In this document: in pieces, positions 8,065-16,957 of the stretch
Position numbering within the stretch: position 1 is the first letter of the stretch
Layout: every line of letters begins with the position of its first letter
Origin: Achromobacter sp. Marseille-Q4962
Lineage (GTDB): Bacteria; Pseudomonadota; Gammaproteobacteria; Burkholderiales; Burkholderiaceae_B
Length of the DNA: 64,000 bases
Direction: 5' to 3'
Assembly: GCF_943737005.1 (NCBI RefSeq)
Contig: NZ_CALSFU010000005.1
Span: forward strand, 1-64,000
Translations under genes and position numbers: made by a program
Notes under the pieces: generated by a model
Databases searched by the model: none
What the model was told of the DNA's origin: nothing
What the model saw: only the letters and a program-made list of their open reading frames with translations

Positions 8065-9255
8065 ATGACAGACACCCTGGACGCCGGCTTCGCCACGCGC
8101 GCCATCCACCTCGGCTACGAGCCGCGCGACGCGCTGGGCGCGCTGACGCCGCCGCTCTACCTGACCTCCACCTATGCCCAGGACAGCACCGACGCCTACG
8201 AGCAAGTGCGCCTGGGCGAGCGCGAGGGCTACGTGTACGGCCGCATCCGCAACCCCACCCAGGCGCTGCTCGAAACGCGCCTGGCCTCGCTCGAAGGCGC
8301 GGAGGCGGCGGTGGCGGCCGCCTCGGGCATGGCCGCGATTTCGGCCACCCTGTTCAGCCTGCTGCAGGACGGCGACGAGATCGTGGTGGACCAGATCGTC
8401 TACGGCACCGCGTTCACGCTGTTCACGCAGGGGCTGGCGCGCTTCGGCGTGCGCGCCGTGTTCGCCGACTTCACCCGCCCGGAAACGGTGGCGGCGGCCA
8501 TCGGGCCTCGGACCCGGGCCGTGTACTTCGAGACGCCCGCCAATCCCAACCTGCGGCTGGTGGACATTGCCGCCATTTCGGCCATCGCTCGCGGCCGCGG
8601 CCTGCTCACCATCGTCGACAACACCTTCGCCACGCCAGCGCTGCAGCGCCCGCTGGAGCACGGCGCGGACCTCGTGCTGCACTCGGCCACCAAATACCTG
8701 GGCGGCCACGGCGACCTGCTCGCCGGCGCGGTGGCGGGGCCGGCCAGGCTCATCGACGCCATCCGGCTGCAAGGCCTGCGCTATTTCACGGGGGCGACGC
8801 TGTCGCCGTTCACCGCCTTCCTCGTCCTGCGCGGACTGAAGACGCTGGAGCTGCGCGTGGCGCGGCACAGCGAATCCGCGTTGCGCGTGGCGCGCCTGCT
8901 GCGCGAGCATGCCGCGGTGGCCGAGGTGCATTATCCCGGCCTGCCCGACACGCCGGGCGCGGACATCGCCCGCCGGCAGATGTCGGCGGGCGGGGGACTG
9001 GTGGCGTTCGAGCTCGAAGGCGGGCTGCAAGCCGGCCGCCGGCTGATGGACAGCCTGAAGCTCGCGCGCATCGCCGTCAGCCTGGGCGACCCCGAAACCC
9101 TGATCCAGCATCCGGCCACCATGACGCACGCCAGCTACAGCGCCGAAGACCGCGAACGCTACGGGCTTTCCGAAGGGCTGCTGCGCCTGTCGGTCGGGCT
9201 GGAAACGCCCGAAGACATCCTGGCCGATCTCAGGCAGGGGCTGGACCGGCTGTGA
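8065..9255 (+). CDS. PLP-dependent Cys/Met metabolism enzyme (cystathionine gamma-synthase/methionine gamma-lyase family)
   Basis: A 396-residue fold-type I PLP enzyme. The Schiff-base lysine is K210 in [12 protein letters not shown], and the upstream Asp is in [10 protein letters not shown]. Other family segments are [18 protein letters not shown] binding of the PLP phosphate from the partner subunit and [13 protein letters not shown]. The HGD after KYLGGH resembles methionine gamma-lyases, but the reactive Cys of the Pseudomonas lyase (YGCT) is Thr here (YGTA, T115). It may be a gamma-synthase, a lyase or an O-acyl-homoserine sulfhydrylase. Its position 31 bp after metI suggests it uses or makes methionine together with the importer. 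Confidence 0.85.
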   Translation: MTDTLDAGFATRAIHLGYEPRDALGALTPPLYLTSTYAQDSTDAYEQVRLGEREGYVYGRIRNPTQALLETRLASLEGAEAAVAAASGMAAISATLFSLLQDGDEIVVDQIVYGTAFTLFTQGLARFGVRAVFADFTRPETVAAAIGPRTRAVYFETPANPNLRLVDIAAISAIARGRGLLTIVDNTFATPALQRPLEHGADLVLHSATKYLGGHGDLLAGAVAGPARLIDAIRLQGLRYFTGATLSPFTAFLVLRGLKTLELRVARHSESALRVARLLREHAAVAEVHYPGLPDTPGADIARRQMSAGGGLVAFELEGGLQAGRRLMDSLKLARIAVSLGDPETLIQHPATMTHASYSAEDRERYGLSEGLLRLSVGLETPEDILADLRQGLDRL

Positions 9256-9260
9256 ACCCC

Positions 9261-9290
9261 AGGCCGGGCGGGCCGCGGCCCGCCCGGCCT
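9261..9290 (+). terminator. Strong hairpin after the metQNI unit
   Basis: AGGCCGGGCGGGCC and GGCCCGCCCGGCCT are a perfect 14-bp inverted repeat around a 2-bp centre, 5 bp after the stop of the PLP enzyme. Only two T bases follow, so it is a weak intrinsic terminator or an mRNA-stabilising hairpin. Confidence 0.5.
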
Positions 9291-9484
9291 TCCAGCGCGC
9301 ACCCTCGCGGCGATCGCCGCGCCGGGGAGCCGCCGCGGGCCGGGGCGCATGCAAGAATGTTGCGTGCCTTGATCCCGCGCAAACCTTTGCCGGCCCGCGC
9401 GGGTTAGGGTGAACGTTTTTTTGCGGCCGCGCCCCGACGGAACCGAACCGCTCGAAGGGTGCGCCGGCACATACGGGGAGGATC

Positions 9485-10672
9485 ATGACCATGGCAGAGA
9501 AACCGGCGGGGGCCGCGCCCGCGCGCGGCGCGGCGGGCAAGACGCGCGCTGCGCCCGCCCGTCCGGCCCGGCGCAGCGCCGCGGCGCTGCGGCGTCCGGA
9601 GACGGCGGATAGGCAGGAGCCGCCGCGCGACGCCGCCTCGGCGGCCGCCGGACAGGTGCGCGAGCACGTTGCCGCGCGCGTGGACGCGGCGCGCCAGGAG
9701 GCGCTTGCCGTGCTGGCCGATATCGCCGGCCGCGTCCGCGGCCGCGCCGCGCTGCCGGCGCACGATGCGCTGCGGGCCGTCATCGACGCGCTCTCGCCGG
9801 ACGACGCGCGCGCCGTGCACCGCGCGCTGCTCGAATCGGAGGCGTCGGCGCGATCGGAGGCGCCGGGGCGCGCCGCGAGGCGCAATCCCGACGAAGAGCT
9901 GGCGGCGGACTGGCGTGAAGGCATCTATCCGTACCGCCATCGCATGCTGCGCCGGAACTACGAGAAGCAGAAGTACCGGCTGCAGGTGGAGCTGCTCAAG
10001 CTGCAGGCCTGGGTCAAGGCCACCGGCCAGCGCGTGGTGATCCTGTTCGAAGGGCGCGATGCGGCCGGCAAGGGCGGCACCATCAAGCGCATGATGGAGC
10101 ACCTGAATCCGCGCGGCGCGCGCGTGGTGGCGCTGGAAAAGCCCTCCGACACCGAGCGCGGCCAATGGTATTTCCAGCGCTATGTGCAGCACCTGCCCAC
10201 TGCGGGCGAGATCGTCATGTTCGACCGCTCCTGGTACAACCGCGCGGGCGTGGAGCGTGTCATGGGCTTTTGCTCGCAGGAGGAGTATCTGGAGTTCCTG
10301 CGCCAGGTGCCGGACTTCGAACGCCACCTGGTCAACAGCGGCATCCACCTTATCAAGTTCTGGTTCTCGGTCAGCCGCGAAGAGCAGCGCCGCCGTTTCA
10401 TGCAGCGCAAAGTGCACCCGCTCAAGCAATGGAAGCTCAGCCCCGTGGACCTGGCCTCGCTGGACAAGTGGGACGACTACACCCGAGCCAAGGAAGCGAT
10501 GTTCGCGCATACCGACACGGCCGACGCGCCCTGGATCGTCGTGAAGTCGGATTGCAAGAAGCGGGCCCGTCTCAACGCCATGCGCTACGTGCTCAGCCGG
10601 CTGCCCTACGAGGGCAAGAGCGCCGGCCCGGAGATGGCGATCGATTCGCTGATCGTGGGACGCGCGCTGTAG
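9485..10672 (+). CDS. ppk2: Polyphosphate kinase 2 (PPK2)
   Basis: A 395-residue protein whose C-terminal two thirds is a PPK2 domain: Walker A FEGRDAAGKGG (about residues 188-198), YFQRYVQHLPTAGE, Walker B DRSWYNRAGVERVMGF (from 247) and the lid region FSVSREEQRRRF. PPK2 enzymes transfer phosphate between polyphosphate and nucleoside mono- or diphosphates. The single domain and the KWDDYTRAK-type C-terminus suggest a class I enzyme acting on NDPs. The first 130 residues are low-complexity, rich in Ala, Arg and Pro, and not part of the fold. The gene stands alone with its own upstream gap. Confidence 0.92.
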   Translation: MTMAEKPAGAAPARGAAGKTRAAPARPARRSAAALRRPETADRQEPPRDAASAAAGQVREHVAARVDAARQEALAVLADIAGRVRGRAALPAHDALRAVIDALSPDDARAVHRALLESEASARSEAPGRAARRNPDEELAADWREGIYPYRHRMLRRNYEKQKYRLQVELLKLQAWVKATGQRVVILFEGRDAAGKGGTIKRMMEHLNPRGARVVALEKPSDTERGQWYFQRYVQHLPTAGEIVMFDRSWYNRAGVERVMGFCSQEEYLEFLRQVPDFERHLVNSGIHLIKFWFSVSREEQRRRFMQRKVHPLKQWKLSPVDLASLDKWDDYTRAKEAMFAHTDTADAPWIVVKSDCKKRARLNAMRYVLSRLPYEGKSAGPEMAIDSLIVGRAL

Positions 10673-10785
10673 GCGGGACGGCGGAGCATCGGGGGCGACG
10701 GGCGGGGCGTTCTTCCCCTCGCGGCGAATCCGGACCATCCGCCCGGCGATGCGCGCCGCGCGAACGCGGAAATACCCGGCGCGCG

Positions 10786-11166
10786 CTAGCGCCCGCGCAT
10801 CCGGTCGATGAGCCGCCGGTCGCGCTTGGTGGGCCGGCCCTCGGCCAGGTCTTGCGCGGGTTCGGGAGCCAGGCGGCGCATCTCGGCCGCGCGCTCGCGG
10901 GCGGCAATGCTTTCGGGCGTTTCTTCGTAGAGCAGGCGCGCCGCGGGAGCCGGGCCGCGCACACCGCTCAGGGCGCGCACCCTGACGTGGATGGGCGGAT
11001 CTTCCTTGCGCACCGTCACCAGGTCGCCCGGCGCGACCTCGCGCGCGGGCTTGGCCGGCTGCTGGTTGACGAAGACGCGGCCCTTGCCGATTTCCTGCGC
11101 GGCCAGGCTGCGCGTCTTGTAGAAACGCGCCGCCCACAGCCATTTGTCGATCCGGAGTTTTTCCAT
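10786..11166 (-). CDS. hslR: S4-domain RNA-binding heat-shock protein (Hsp15-like)
   Basis: A 126-residue protein starting with an S4 RNA-binding domain (LRIDKWLWAARFYKTRSLAAQEIGKGRVFVN), as in E. coli HslR/Hsp15, which binds 50S subunits carrying stalled nascent chains. The C-terminal half is basic (GRPTKRDRRLIDRMRGR), as in Hsp15. ATG 11166 begins exactly at the S4 domain. The gene is downstream of a bug gene on the same strand, but a terminator at 11255-11278 separates them. Confidence 0.87.
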   Translation of the reverse strand: MEKLRIDKWLWAARFYKTRSLAAQEIGKGRVFVNQQPAKPAREVAPGDLVTVRKEDPPIHVRVRALSGVRGPAPAARLLYEETPESIAARERAAEMRRLAPEPAQDLAEGRPTKRDRRLIDRMRGR

Positions 11167-11254
11167 CTGTGCCTCGGAATGCCGATGGGCCAATGATATC
11201 CGGACGCGCGGGCTTGCCGCCCTCCACGAGGGCGCGTTTCTTGCCTCGGGCGGC

Positions 11255-11278
11255 AAAAAAAAGCGCCCCGAAGGGCGC
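11255..11278 (-). terminator. Intrinsic terminator of the bug gene at 11323
   Basis: Read leftward, GCGCCC-TTCG-GGGCGC is followed by eight T bases. This is a classic Rho-independent terminator, 45 bp after the stop of the amidohydrolase-bug unit and before hslR. Confidence 0.85.
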
Positions 11279-11322
11279 GGCAGTGCCGGCATGCCGGCAA
11301 CGGGGGACTCGCCCCGCAGCAC

Positions 11323-12303
11323 TCAATCCAGCTGGATGTTCGATTCCTTGACGACCTTCTGCCACTTGGCGATCTCGGCGCGGCGGAAGGCGTCGAGCTC
11401 GGCGGGCGTGGAGCCGATGGGCTCGGCGCCGATGCCCGCGAGCTGTTCCGCGATGGCGGGGTCTTTCAGCACCTTGGCCAGCGCCTGGGAAACCTGGTCG
11501 ACGATTTCCGGCGGCGTGCCGGCGGGCGCGAAGACCGCGTTCCATTCATACGACTCGTAGCCCGGCACGCCGGATTCGGCGATGGTGGGCAGGTCGGGCG
11601 CGGTCTTGGAGCGCTCGCCGCCGCCCACGGCCACGGCGCGCAGCTTGCCGTTCTTCACGTGCTGCCAGGCCGAGCCCATGCTGGCGAACATGACGGGCAC
11701 CTGGCCGGACATGACGTCGATCATGGCCGGGCCGCCGCCCTTGTAGGCCACGTGGTGCAGGTCGGTCTTGGCCAGCAGGTTGAAGAGTTCGCCCGCCAGG
11801 TGCTGGGCCGAGCCCGGGCCGGCGGAGGCGAAGTACACCGGCTCTTTGGCGCCGGGCTTGCCCAGGCGGATCAGGTCGGCCACGGTCTTGACCTCGTAAG
11901 AGGGCGTCACGACCAGCACGTTGGGCACGCGCAGCAGCAGGGACACGGGGGCGAACGCGGCCAGGGTGTCGAACTGCATCCTGGAATGCAGCGCCGGATT
12001 CTGCGCGTGGTTGGAGGCATCCAGCATCAGCGTGTAGCCGTCGGGCTTGGCCTTGGCGACCACCGCGCCGCCGATCATGCCGCCCGCGCCGCCGCGGTTC
12101 TCGATGACCACGGGCTGGCCCAGTTCGGCCGCCAGCTTGGGGCCGATCAGGCGCGCCACCACGTCCACCGTGCCGCCGGGCGGGTAAGTCACCACCAGCG
12201 TGATGGCACGCTCGGGGTACGCGGCCTGGGCCGCGCCGGCGGCGGCCAGCAGGGCGGCGGCGGCCAGGCCGCGGCGCATCAGGCGTTTGAGCAGGGAAGT
12301 CAT
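11323..12303 (-). CDS. Bug/TctC-family periplasmic binding protein
   Basis: A 326-residue periplasmic protein with a signal peptide of about 28 residues (cleavage after AQA). Family hallmarks follow in order: ITLVVTYPPGGTVDVVARLIG, VIENRGGAGGMIGGAVVAKA, DGYTLMLD, VYFASAGPGSAQHLAGELF, AYKGGGPAMIDVMSGQVPVMF and VGGGERSKTAPDLPTIAESG. Bug proteins bind small carboxylates or amides. The ATG overlaps the amidohydrolase stop as ATGA, so the two are cotranslated and probably serve one substrate. No dedicated membrane component is nearby. Confidence 0.92.
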   Translation of the reverse strand: MTSLLKRLMRRGLAAAALLAAAGAAQAAYPERAITLVVTYPPGGTVDVVARLIGPKLAAELGQPVVIENRGGAGGMIGGAVVAKAKPDGYTLMLDASNHAQNPALHSRMQFDTLAAFAPVSLLLRVPNVLVVTPSYEVKTVADLIRLGKPGAKEPVYFASAGPGSAQHLAGELFNLLAKTDLHHVAYKGGGPAMIDVMSGQVPVMFASMGSAWQHVKNGKLRAVAVGGGERSKTAPDLPTIAESGVPGYESYEWNAVFAPAGTPPEIVDQVSQALAKVLKDPAIAEQLAGIGAEPIGSTPAELDAFRRAEIAKWQKVVKESNIQLD

Positions 12304-13130
12304 GGGGTTTCTCCTTGGAATTGGAACAGTCGCAGGGGCGTGTCCGCGAGAATGGCGCGGCGCTGGACGGGGTCGTCGATCCAGGCGTCCAGCCATTGCA
12401 CGGCGGCCGGGTAGGAGGCCGCGTGGCGGTGCTCGGTGTGGGGCCAGTCGCTGCCCCACATCAGGCGGTCCGCGGTATAGGCGTCGAGCAACTGGGCGGC
12501 CGCGGCCCGGCCCTGGCTGGCGCAGTCGTCCGCGTTCCAGTTGCGGTAGGGGGCGGACAGCTTCACCCAGACCCGGCCGGAGTCGGCCTGGCGCAGCAGG
12601 TAGCGAAAGCCCGGGTCCGCCGTGCCCAGCGCCGGATCGGGACGGCCGAAGTGGTCCACCACCACCTGGCATCCCTCGGCCAGCAGCGCGGGCAGCAGTT
12701 CGGGCAGGCGCGCCGCCTGGATGTGCGCTTCCACGTGCCAGCCCAGGGTGTTGGCGGTTTGCAGCACGCGGCGCCAGCCGGGCGAAGACAGGTCGGGCAC
12801 GGGCAGGCCGATGAGGTTCAGGCGCATGCCCATCACGCCCGCGCCGGCCAGCCGGCGCAGCTCGTCTTCGCGCGTCTGTTCGTCCACCACCGCCACGCCG
12901 CGCAGGCGCTGCGGTTCGGCCTGCAGCGCCTGTTCCATATAGCGGTTGTCGGTGCCCAGGAAACTGGGTTGCACCAGCACGCCGTGGCTCAGGCCGTGCG
13001 AGTCCAGCAGGGCCAGGTAATCGGCGAGCGAGGCGTCGTAGTCGGGCGTATAGCGGCGCGCGGCGGTCAGGGGCAGACCCTGGCGGAACACATGCGCGTG
13101 GGTGTCGACGGCGGGGCCGAAGGGGGGCAA
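12300..13130 (-). CDS. Amidohydrolase-2 family (PDC lactonase-like) metal-dependent hydrolase
   Basis: A protein of about 276 residues with the amidohydrolase-2 TIM-barrel pattern: DTHAHVF near the N-terminus, GVLVQPSFLGTDN, a core strand GMRLNLIG, EAHIQ, VVVDHFGRPDP and the C-terminal LMWGSDWPHTE. This subgroup includes 2-pyrone-4,6-dicarboxylate lactonase and other lactonases of carboxylate degradation. The start is put at TTG 13130 because AGGAG lies six bases upstream; a TTG at 13157 is also in frame. It is the first gene of a unit with the bug gene and is divergent from a LysR regulator. The substrate is unknown. Confidence 0.85.
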   Translation of the reverse strand: MPPFGPAVDTHAHVFRQGLPLTAARRYTPDYDASLADYLALLDSHGLSHGVLVQPSFLGTDNRYMEQALQAEPQRLRGVAVVDEQTREDELRRLAGAGVMGMRLNLIGLPVPDLSSPGWRRVLQTANTLGWHVEAHIQAARLPELLPALLAEGCQVVVDHFGRPDPALGTADPGFRYLLRQADSGRVWVKLSAPYRNWNADDCASQGRAAAAQLLDAYTADRLMWGSDWPHTEHRHAASYPAAVQWLDAWIDDPVQRRAILADTPLRLFQFQGETP

Positions 13131-13220
13131 TGCTGTCTCCTGGAACCGCGCCGGCAAGGCGGGCGCGGCGCTCGTTTCTCGTATGAGGCGGGATTCTAGG
13201 AAGAACGGTTATAGTTTTCT

Positions 13221-13251
13221 ATTCAGTAAAAAGGCTTTATTCATATTGAAT
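13221..13251. promoter_or_regulatory. Candidate LysR operator in an AT-rich divergent promoter
   Basis: The region between the amidohydrolase and the LysR gene is strikingly AT-rich. It holds ATTCA-TAT-TGAAT (13239-13251), a perfect inverted repeat, with a second ATTCA at 13221. The position suits LysR control of the divergent hydrolase-bug genes and autoregulation. Confidence 0.5.
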
Positions 13252-13255
13252 TGAT

Positions 13256-14143
13256 ATGGAAACCCGGCATCTGCGCTATTTTCTGGCGGTGGTGGACCAT
13301 GGCAGCGTGAGCCGCGCCTCGGCCTGGCTCGGCATCGCCCAGCCGGCGCTCAGCCAGGCCCTGCGCCGCATGGAGCAGGATCTGGGCGTGCGGCTCTTCG
13401 ACCGCTCGCGCCAGGGCGCCTCGCCCACCCCCGCGGCCCTGTCCATCCTGGAAGACGTGCGCGCCAGCGTGGCGCGCATCGATGCGGCGGCGCAGCGGGC
13501 GCGCGAAATCGGGCGCGGCGCGGCCGGACAGCTCACGGTGGGGCTGGTGTCTTCGGCGCTGTTCGACACGCTGCCCCGGGCGCTGCGCGCGCTGCGGCGC
13601 CAGGCGCCCGGGGTGCGTGTCATCCTGCGCGAAATGAGCAACGCCGAGCAGGCCGAAGCCCTGCAGACGGGTGAAATCGACATCGGGCTGATGCATACGC
13701 CGGTGGCGGTGGGCGGCCGCATGCGCGAGCGCCAGCTCCTGCGCGAGCGGCTGGTGGCGGCGGTGCCCGACGAGTTCGAGGCCGAGGCGGACGGCACGGT
13801 GACGCTGGCCCGCATCGCACGGGCCGGGCTGGTCATGTACCCGCAATCGCAATTGCCGGCGTTCTACGCGGGCATTCTCGATGCGCTGCGCAGGGCCGGC
13901 CATGAAGCCCATGTGGCGCAGGAAGCCAACCGCACGCTCACCGTGCTGGCCTGCGTGGCGGGCGGCTGCGGCGTGGCGCTGCTGCCGAGCTGGATCCGCT
14001 CGCTGAATTTCAGCGGCGTGCGCTTCTGCGAAGTGCGCGACGGCCAGGACCTGCCCAGTTTCGACCTGAGCGCCATCTGGCCCGCGCGCTCGACGCCCAC
14101 GCTGGCCGACCTGTTCGCCAATCTCGATTTGCGCGCGGGCTGA
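13256..14143 (+). CDS. LysR-family transcriptional regulator
   Basis: A 295-residue LysR protein. The N-terminal HTH (METRHLRYFLAVVDHGSVSR, then QPALSQALRRMEQDLGVRLFDR) is followed by an effector domain from about residue 90 (LTVGLVSSALFDTLPRALRA and GEIDIGLMHTPV). The ATG has no obvious ribosome-binding site and lies only 5 bp after the operator-like palindrome, so the transcript may be nearly leaderless. It is divergent from the amidohydrolase-bug pair and is its likely activator. Confidence 0.92.
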   Translation: METRHLRYFLAVVDHGSVSRASAWLGIAQPALSQALRRMEQDLGVRLFDRSRQGASPTPAALSILEDVRASVARIDAAAQRAREIGRGAAGQLTVGLVSSALFDTLPRALRALRRQAPGVRVILREMSNAEQAEALQTGEIDIGLMHTPVAVGGRMRERQLLRERLVAAVPDEFEAEADGTVTLARIARAGLVMYPQSQLPAFYAGILDALRRAGHEAHVAQEANRTLTVLACVAGGCGVALLPSWIRSLNFSGVRFCEVRDGQDLPSFDLSAIWPARSTPTLADLFANLDLRAG

Positions 14144-14169
14144 GCGGCCGCCGTTTTTTTCGCCGGACG

Positions 14170-14186
14170 CTTAAGCCACGCTTAAG
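14170..14186 (+). promoter_or_regulatory. CTTAAG-N5-CTTAAG box (PmrA/QseB-like)
   Basis: Two CTTAAG half-sites are separated by five bases, 70 bp before the ABC transporter ATG. The tandem YTTAAK-N5-YTTAAK layout is the consensus for PmrA/QseB-type OmpR-family response regulators. No such regulator is encoded in the window, so the binding protein is inferred. Confidence 0.5.
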
Positions 14187-14256
14187 GCGGCGCCGCGGCC
14201 GGAACTCGGCCCCGCCGCCTCGTCTAACCAGGAAACCGCAAGCAAGGTTTCCGCCC

Positions 14257-16182
14257 ATGACCCTCGACTGGAATCAACAGCTTGCCCAGAGCGCGTGGTG
14301 GCTGCTGCGCGCCTTCGGCATCTCGGCCGCGCTGCTGGCCGCGCTGGCCTGGGTGCTCTCGCGCACCACCGGCTGGGGCCGCAAGTTCGGGCGCCTGGCC
14401 TGGCCCTACCTCAACCCGGCGCGCGACTGGCGGCCGCTGGCCACCGTGGCGCTGCTGCTCTTGCTGGCCATGTTCGCGGTGCGCATGACCGTGCTGTTCT
14501 CGTACTGGTACAACGGTTTCTACAGCGCGCTGCAGTCGCTGGACGCCAAGGCGTTCTGGCATTTCCTGGGCATATTCTCGGTGCTGGCCGCCGTGCACGT
14601 CGCGCGCTCGCTGGCGGACAGCTACGCCGGGCAAGCCTTCGACATTCATTGGCGCGTGTGGCTGAATGACTGGCTCACGCGCGACTGGCTGGACGAGGGC
14701 GCTTATTATCGCAGTCATTTCGTGGACGAGCCGGTCGACAACCCCGACCAGCGCATCGAGCAGGACATCGCCGCTTTCGTCACCGGCTCGCGCACGCTGG
14801 CCATCGGCGCACTGAGCGCCATGGTGTCGCTGGTGGAATTCACCGCCATTCTCTGGAGCCTGTCGGGCGCGCTCACCCTGGCCGGCGTGGAAATCCCGCG
14901 CGCCATGGTGTTCCTGGTGTACCTCTACGTGCTGGCGGCGACCTGGCTGGCCTTTCGCATCGGCCGCCCGCTGATCCGCCTGAACTTCCTGTCGGAAAGG
15001 CTCACCGCCAACTTCCGCCATGCCCTGTTGCGCCTGCGCGAAAACGCCGAGAATGTCGCCTTCTACCAGGGCGAGGGCGTGGAGCGCGGCACGCTGTGGA
15101 CGCGGTTTTCCGCCTACATCGCCAACCTGTGGGCGCGCGTGTACCGGGGGCTGAAGTTCGACGGCTTCAACCTCTCGGCCAGCCAGGTGGCGGTGGTGTT
15201 TCCGTACATCATCCAGGCGCCGCGCTTTTTCAGCGGCGCGATCAAGCTGGGCGACGTGATGCAGACCTCGCAGGCTTTCGGCCAGGTGCACGACTCCCTA
15301 TCGTTCTTCCGCACCTCTTACGATGCCTTCGCGCAGTATCGCGCCACCCTGGACCGCCTGAACGGCTTTCTGGACGCCAACGCGGCGGCGCGCGCGCTGC
15401 CCGCGCTGCGCGCCGAGCCGCTGGACGATGGCCTGGAGATGGACGGCATTGCCGTAACGCGCCCCGACGGAAAGCCGCTGGTGCGCGATCTGTCGCTGCG
15501 GCTGTCGCCCGGCCAGGCGCTGCTCATCAAGGGCCCTTCGGGCAGCGGCAAGACCACGCTGCTGCGCGCGCTGGCGGGCCTGTGGCCCTATGCGCAGGGC
15601 CGCCTGCGGCGGCCGGCGGGCGAGCAGGCGCTGTTCCTGTCGCAGCGCCCCTATCTGCCGCTGGGCGACCTGCGGGCGGCGCTGGCCTATCCGGGCCTGC
15701 CACGGGGCGGCGCGGACGAAGACGAACGCATGGCCGCGCTGCTGCGCGACGTGAATCTCGCGCACCTGCTGCCACGCCTGGACGAGGTGGCGGACTGGTC
15801 GCGCGTGCTTTCGCTGGGTGAGCAGCAGCGCCTGGCGTTTGCGCGCGTGCTGTACAACCGGCCGGCCATCGTGTTCCTGGACGAAGCCACTTCGGCCACC
15901 GACGAAGGTCTGGAGCACATGCTCTACGCCCTGCTGCGCGAGCGCCTGCCGCACCGCATGCTGGTGAGCGTGGGCCATCGCGGCACGCTGGACGCATTCC
16001 ACACGCACGGGCTGGCGCTGGACGGCGAAGGCGGGTGGACATTCGGGGCCGTGCCGGCTCCGGCCTGCGCCGCCGGCCATTCGGGGCGCGCGGCGGCCGG
16101 CGGGCGGCAGGCAGCGCCCGCGGCGCTGGATGCCGTGCAGCCGCCGCCGGATTTCAGGTGCCCATGCGCAGCGGCGCGGTGA
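14257..16182 (+). CDS. YddA/SbmA-BacA-like ABC transporter, fused membrane and ATPase domains
   Basis: A 641-residue half-transporter. The first 330 residues form a membrane domain of the YddA/ABCD type related to SbmA/BacA (helices near 20-35, 62-80, 103-120, 180-200, 217-232; segment FSYWYNGFYSALQ and DNPDQRIEQDI). The ATPase domain follows: Walker A GPSGSGKT at 426-433, signature LSLGEQQR at 518-525, Walker B IVFLDEATS at 538-546. Relatives move peptides, vitamin B12 or fatty acyl compounds, and SbmA/BacA types set sensitivity to antimicrobial peptides. After about residue 600 comes an Ala/Pro-rich tail that overlaps the convergent nadX by 29 bp. Confidence 0.88.
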   Translation: MTLDWNQQLAQSAWWLLRAFGISAALLAALAWVLSRTTGWGRKFGRLAWPYLNPARDWRPLATVALLLLLAMFAVRMTVLFSYWYNGFYSALQSLDAKAFWHFLGIFSVLAAVHVARSLADSYAGQAFDIHWRVWLNDWLTRDWLDEGAYYRSHFVDEPVDNPDQRIEQDIAAFVTGSRTLAIGALSAMVSLVEFTAILWSLSGALTLAGVEIPRAMVFLVYLYVLAATWLAFRIGRPLIRLNFLSERLTANFRHALLRLRENAENVAFYQGEGVERGTLWTRFSAYIANLWARVYRGLKFDGFNLSASQVAVVFPYIIQAPRFFSGAIKLGDVMQTSQAFGQVHDSLSFFRTSYDAFAQYRATLDRLNGFLDANAAARALPALRAEPLDDGLEMDGIAVTRPDGKPLVRDLSLRLSPGQALLIKGPSGSGKTTLLRALAGLWPYAQGRLRRPAGEQALFLSQRPYLPLGDLRAALAYPGLPRGGADEDERMAALLRDVNLAHLLPRLDEVADWSRVLSLGEQQRLAFARVLYNRPAIVFLDEATSATDEGLEHMLYALLRERLPHRMLVSVGHRGTLDAFHTHGLALDGEGGWTFGAVPAPACAAGHSGRAAAGGRQAAPAALDAVQPPPDFRCPCAAAR

Positions 16183-16957
16183 GCTTGCGCAGCGCGGCCA
16201 CCACGCTTTGCGCCGTGATGCGGCCCGTCTTGGGATTGGCCGAGGGAATGTTCTGGATCTCGACCGAGAACGACGCCGCGTCGGACTCGACCTCCACCCG
16301 GTGCACGTTGCGCTCCAGCGTGGGGTCGGCCCAGATTTCGAGCGTGGTGAGGTCGGGGCCGATGCCCGCCAGCGAGACGCTGACCGCCACGTTCAGGTTG
16401 GCGGGAAAGCCCACGGCGGCTTCGCGCGGCGAGCCGCGGAAGATCAGGCGCGGCTCGGTGACGTCGGACAGGTCGATGCGGTTTTCCACCAGGTAGGGCG
16501 CGCCCGCGAGCCCCTTGGGCGGCTTGCGGGTAATCATGGTGACCGAATGGATGACGCCCTCGGCCGCGGCCGTGATGGCGTCCAGCCCCAGGATGGCGCC
16601 CGAGGGCACCATGATCTGGCCGCCGCTGTCGCGGGCCAGGCCGATGAGGTCGTCGTGCTGGAGCAGGGCGCCCGCGCTCAGCACCACCAGCCGCTTGCCG
16701 GCCGCGAGCGCGGGCTCGGCGATCTGGCGGAAGACGGCGGCGGGCGCGCATTCGACCACGATGTCGCAGAGCTCGTGCAGGCGCTCCAGCGTGGTGTAGC
16801 GGGGAGCCTCGCCGCGCCAGGCGAAGGCCGGCGGGGCGTCGGGGTTGCGGACCGCCACGGCGGCCAGCGACAGGCCGGGCAGGCCGGCATCCAGGGATTG
16901 CGCCACGGACTGGCCGATGGCGCCGAAGCCGGCGATGCCGACGCGATAGTGGTTCAT
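16154..16957 (-). CDS. nadX: L-aspartate dehydrogenase
   Basis: A 267-residue protein, the usual length of NadX-type aspartate dehydrogenases. The Rossmann fold starts at the N-terminus (YRVGIAGFGAIGQSVAQ), then VECAPAAVFRQIAEP, VVLSAGALL, VPSGAILGLDAI and ITRKPPKGLAGAPYL. The C-terminal domain includes FPANLNVAVSVSLAGIGPD and SFSVEIQNIPSANPKTGRITAQSV. It converts aspartate to iminoaspartate/oxaloacetate with NAD(P)+, either for NAD biosynthesis or aspartate use. No nadA or nadC is nearby. The start at ATG 16957 begins at the fold; the frame is open further upstream, but without similarity. Confidence 0.88.
   Translation of the reverse strand: MNHYRVGIAGFGAIGQSVAQSLDAGLPGLSLAAVAVRNPDAPPAFAWRGEAPRYTTLERLHELCDIVVECAPAAVFRQIAEPALAAGKRLVVLSAGALLQHDDLIGLARDSGGQIMVPSGAILGLDAITAAAEGVIHSVTMITRKPPKGLAGAPYLVENRIDLSDVTEPRLIFRGSPREAAVGFPANLNVAVSVSLAGIGPDLTTLEIWADPTLERNVHRVEVESDAASFSVEIQNIPSANPKTGRITAQSVVAALRKLTAPLRMGT

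Noticed and set aside
9485..9870. A separate gene for the Ala/Arg-rich N-terminus of PPK2
   Set aside because: It is in frame with the PPK2 domain without a stop, and such low-complexity leaders are common in PPK2 of this group.
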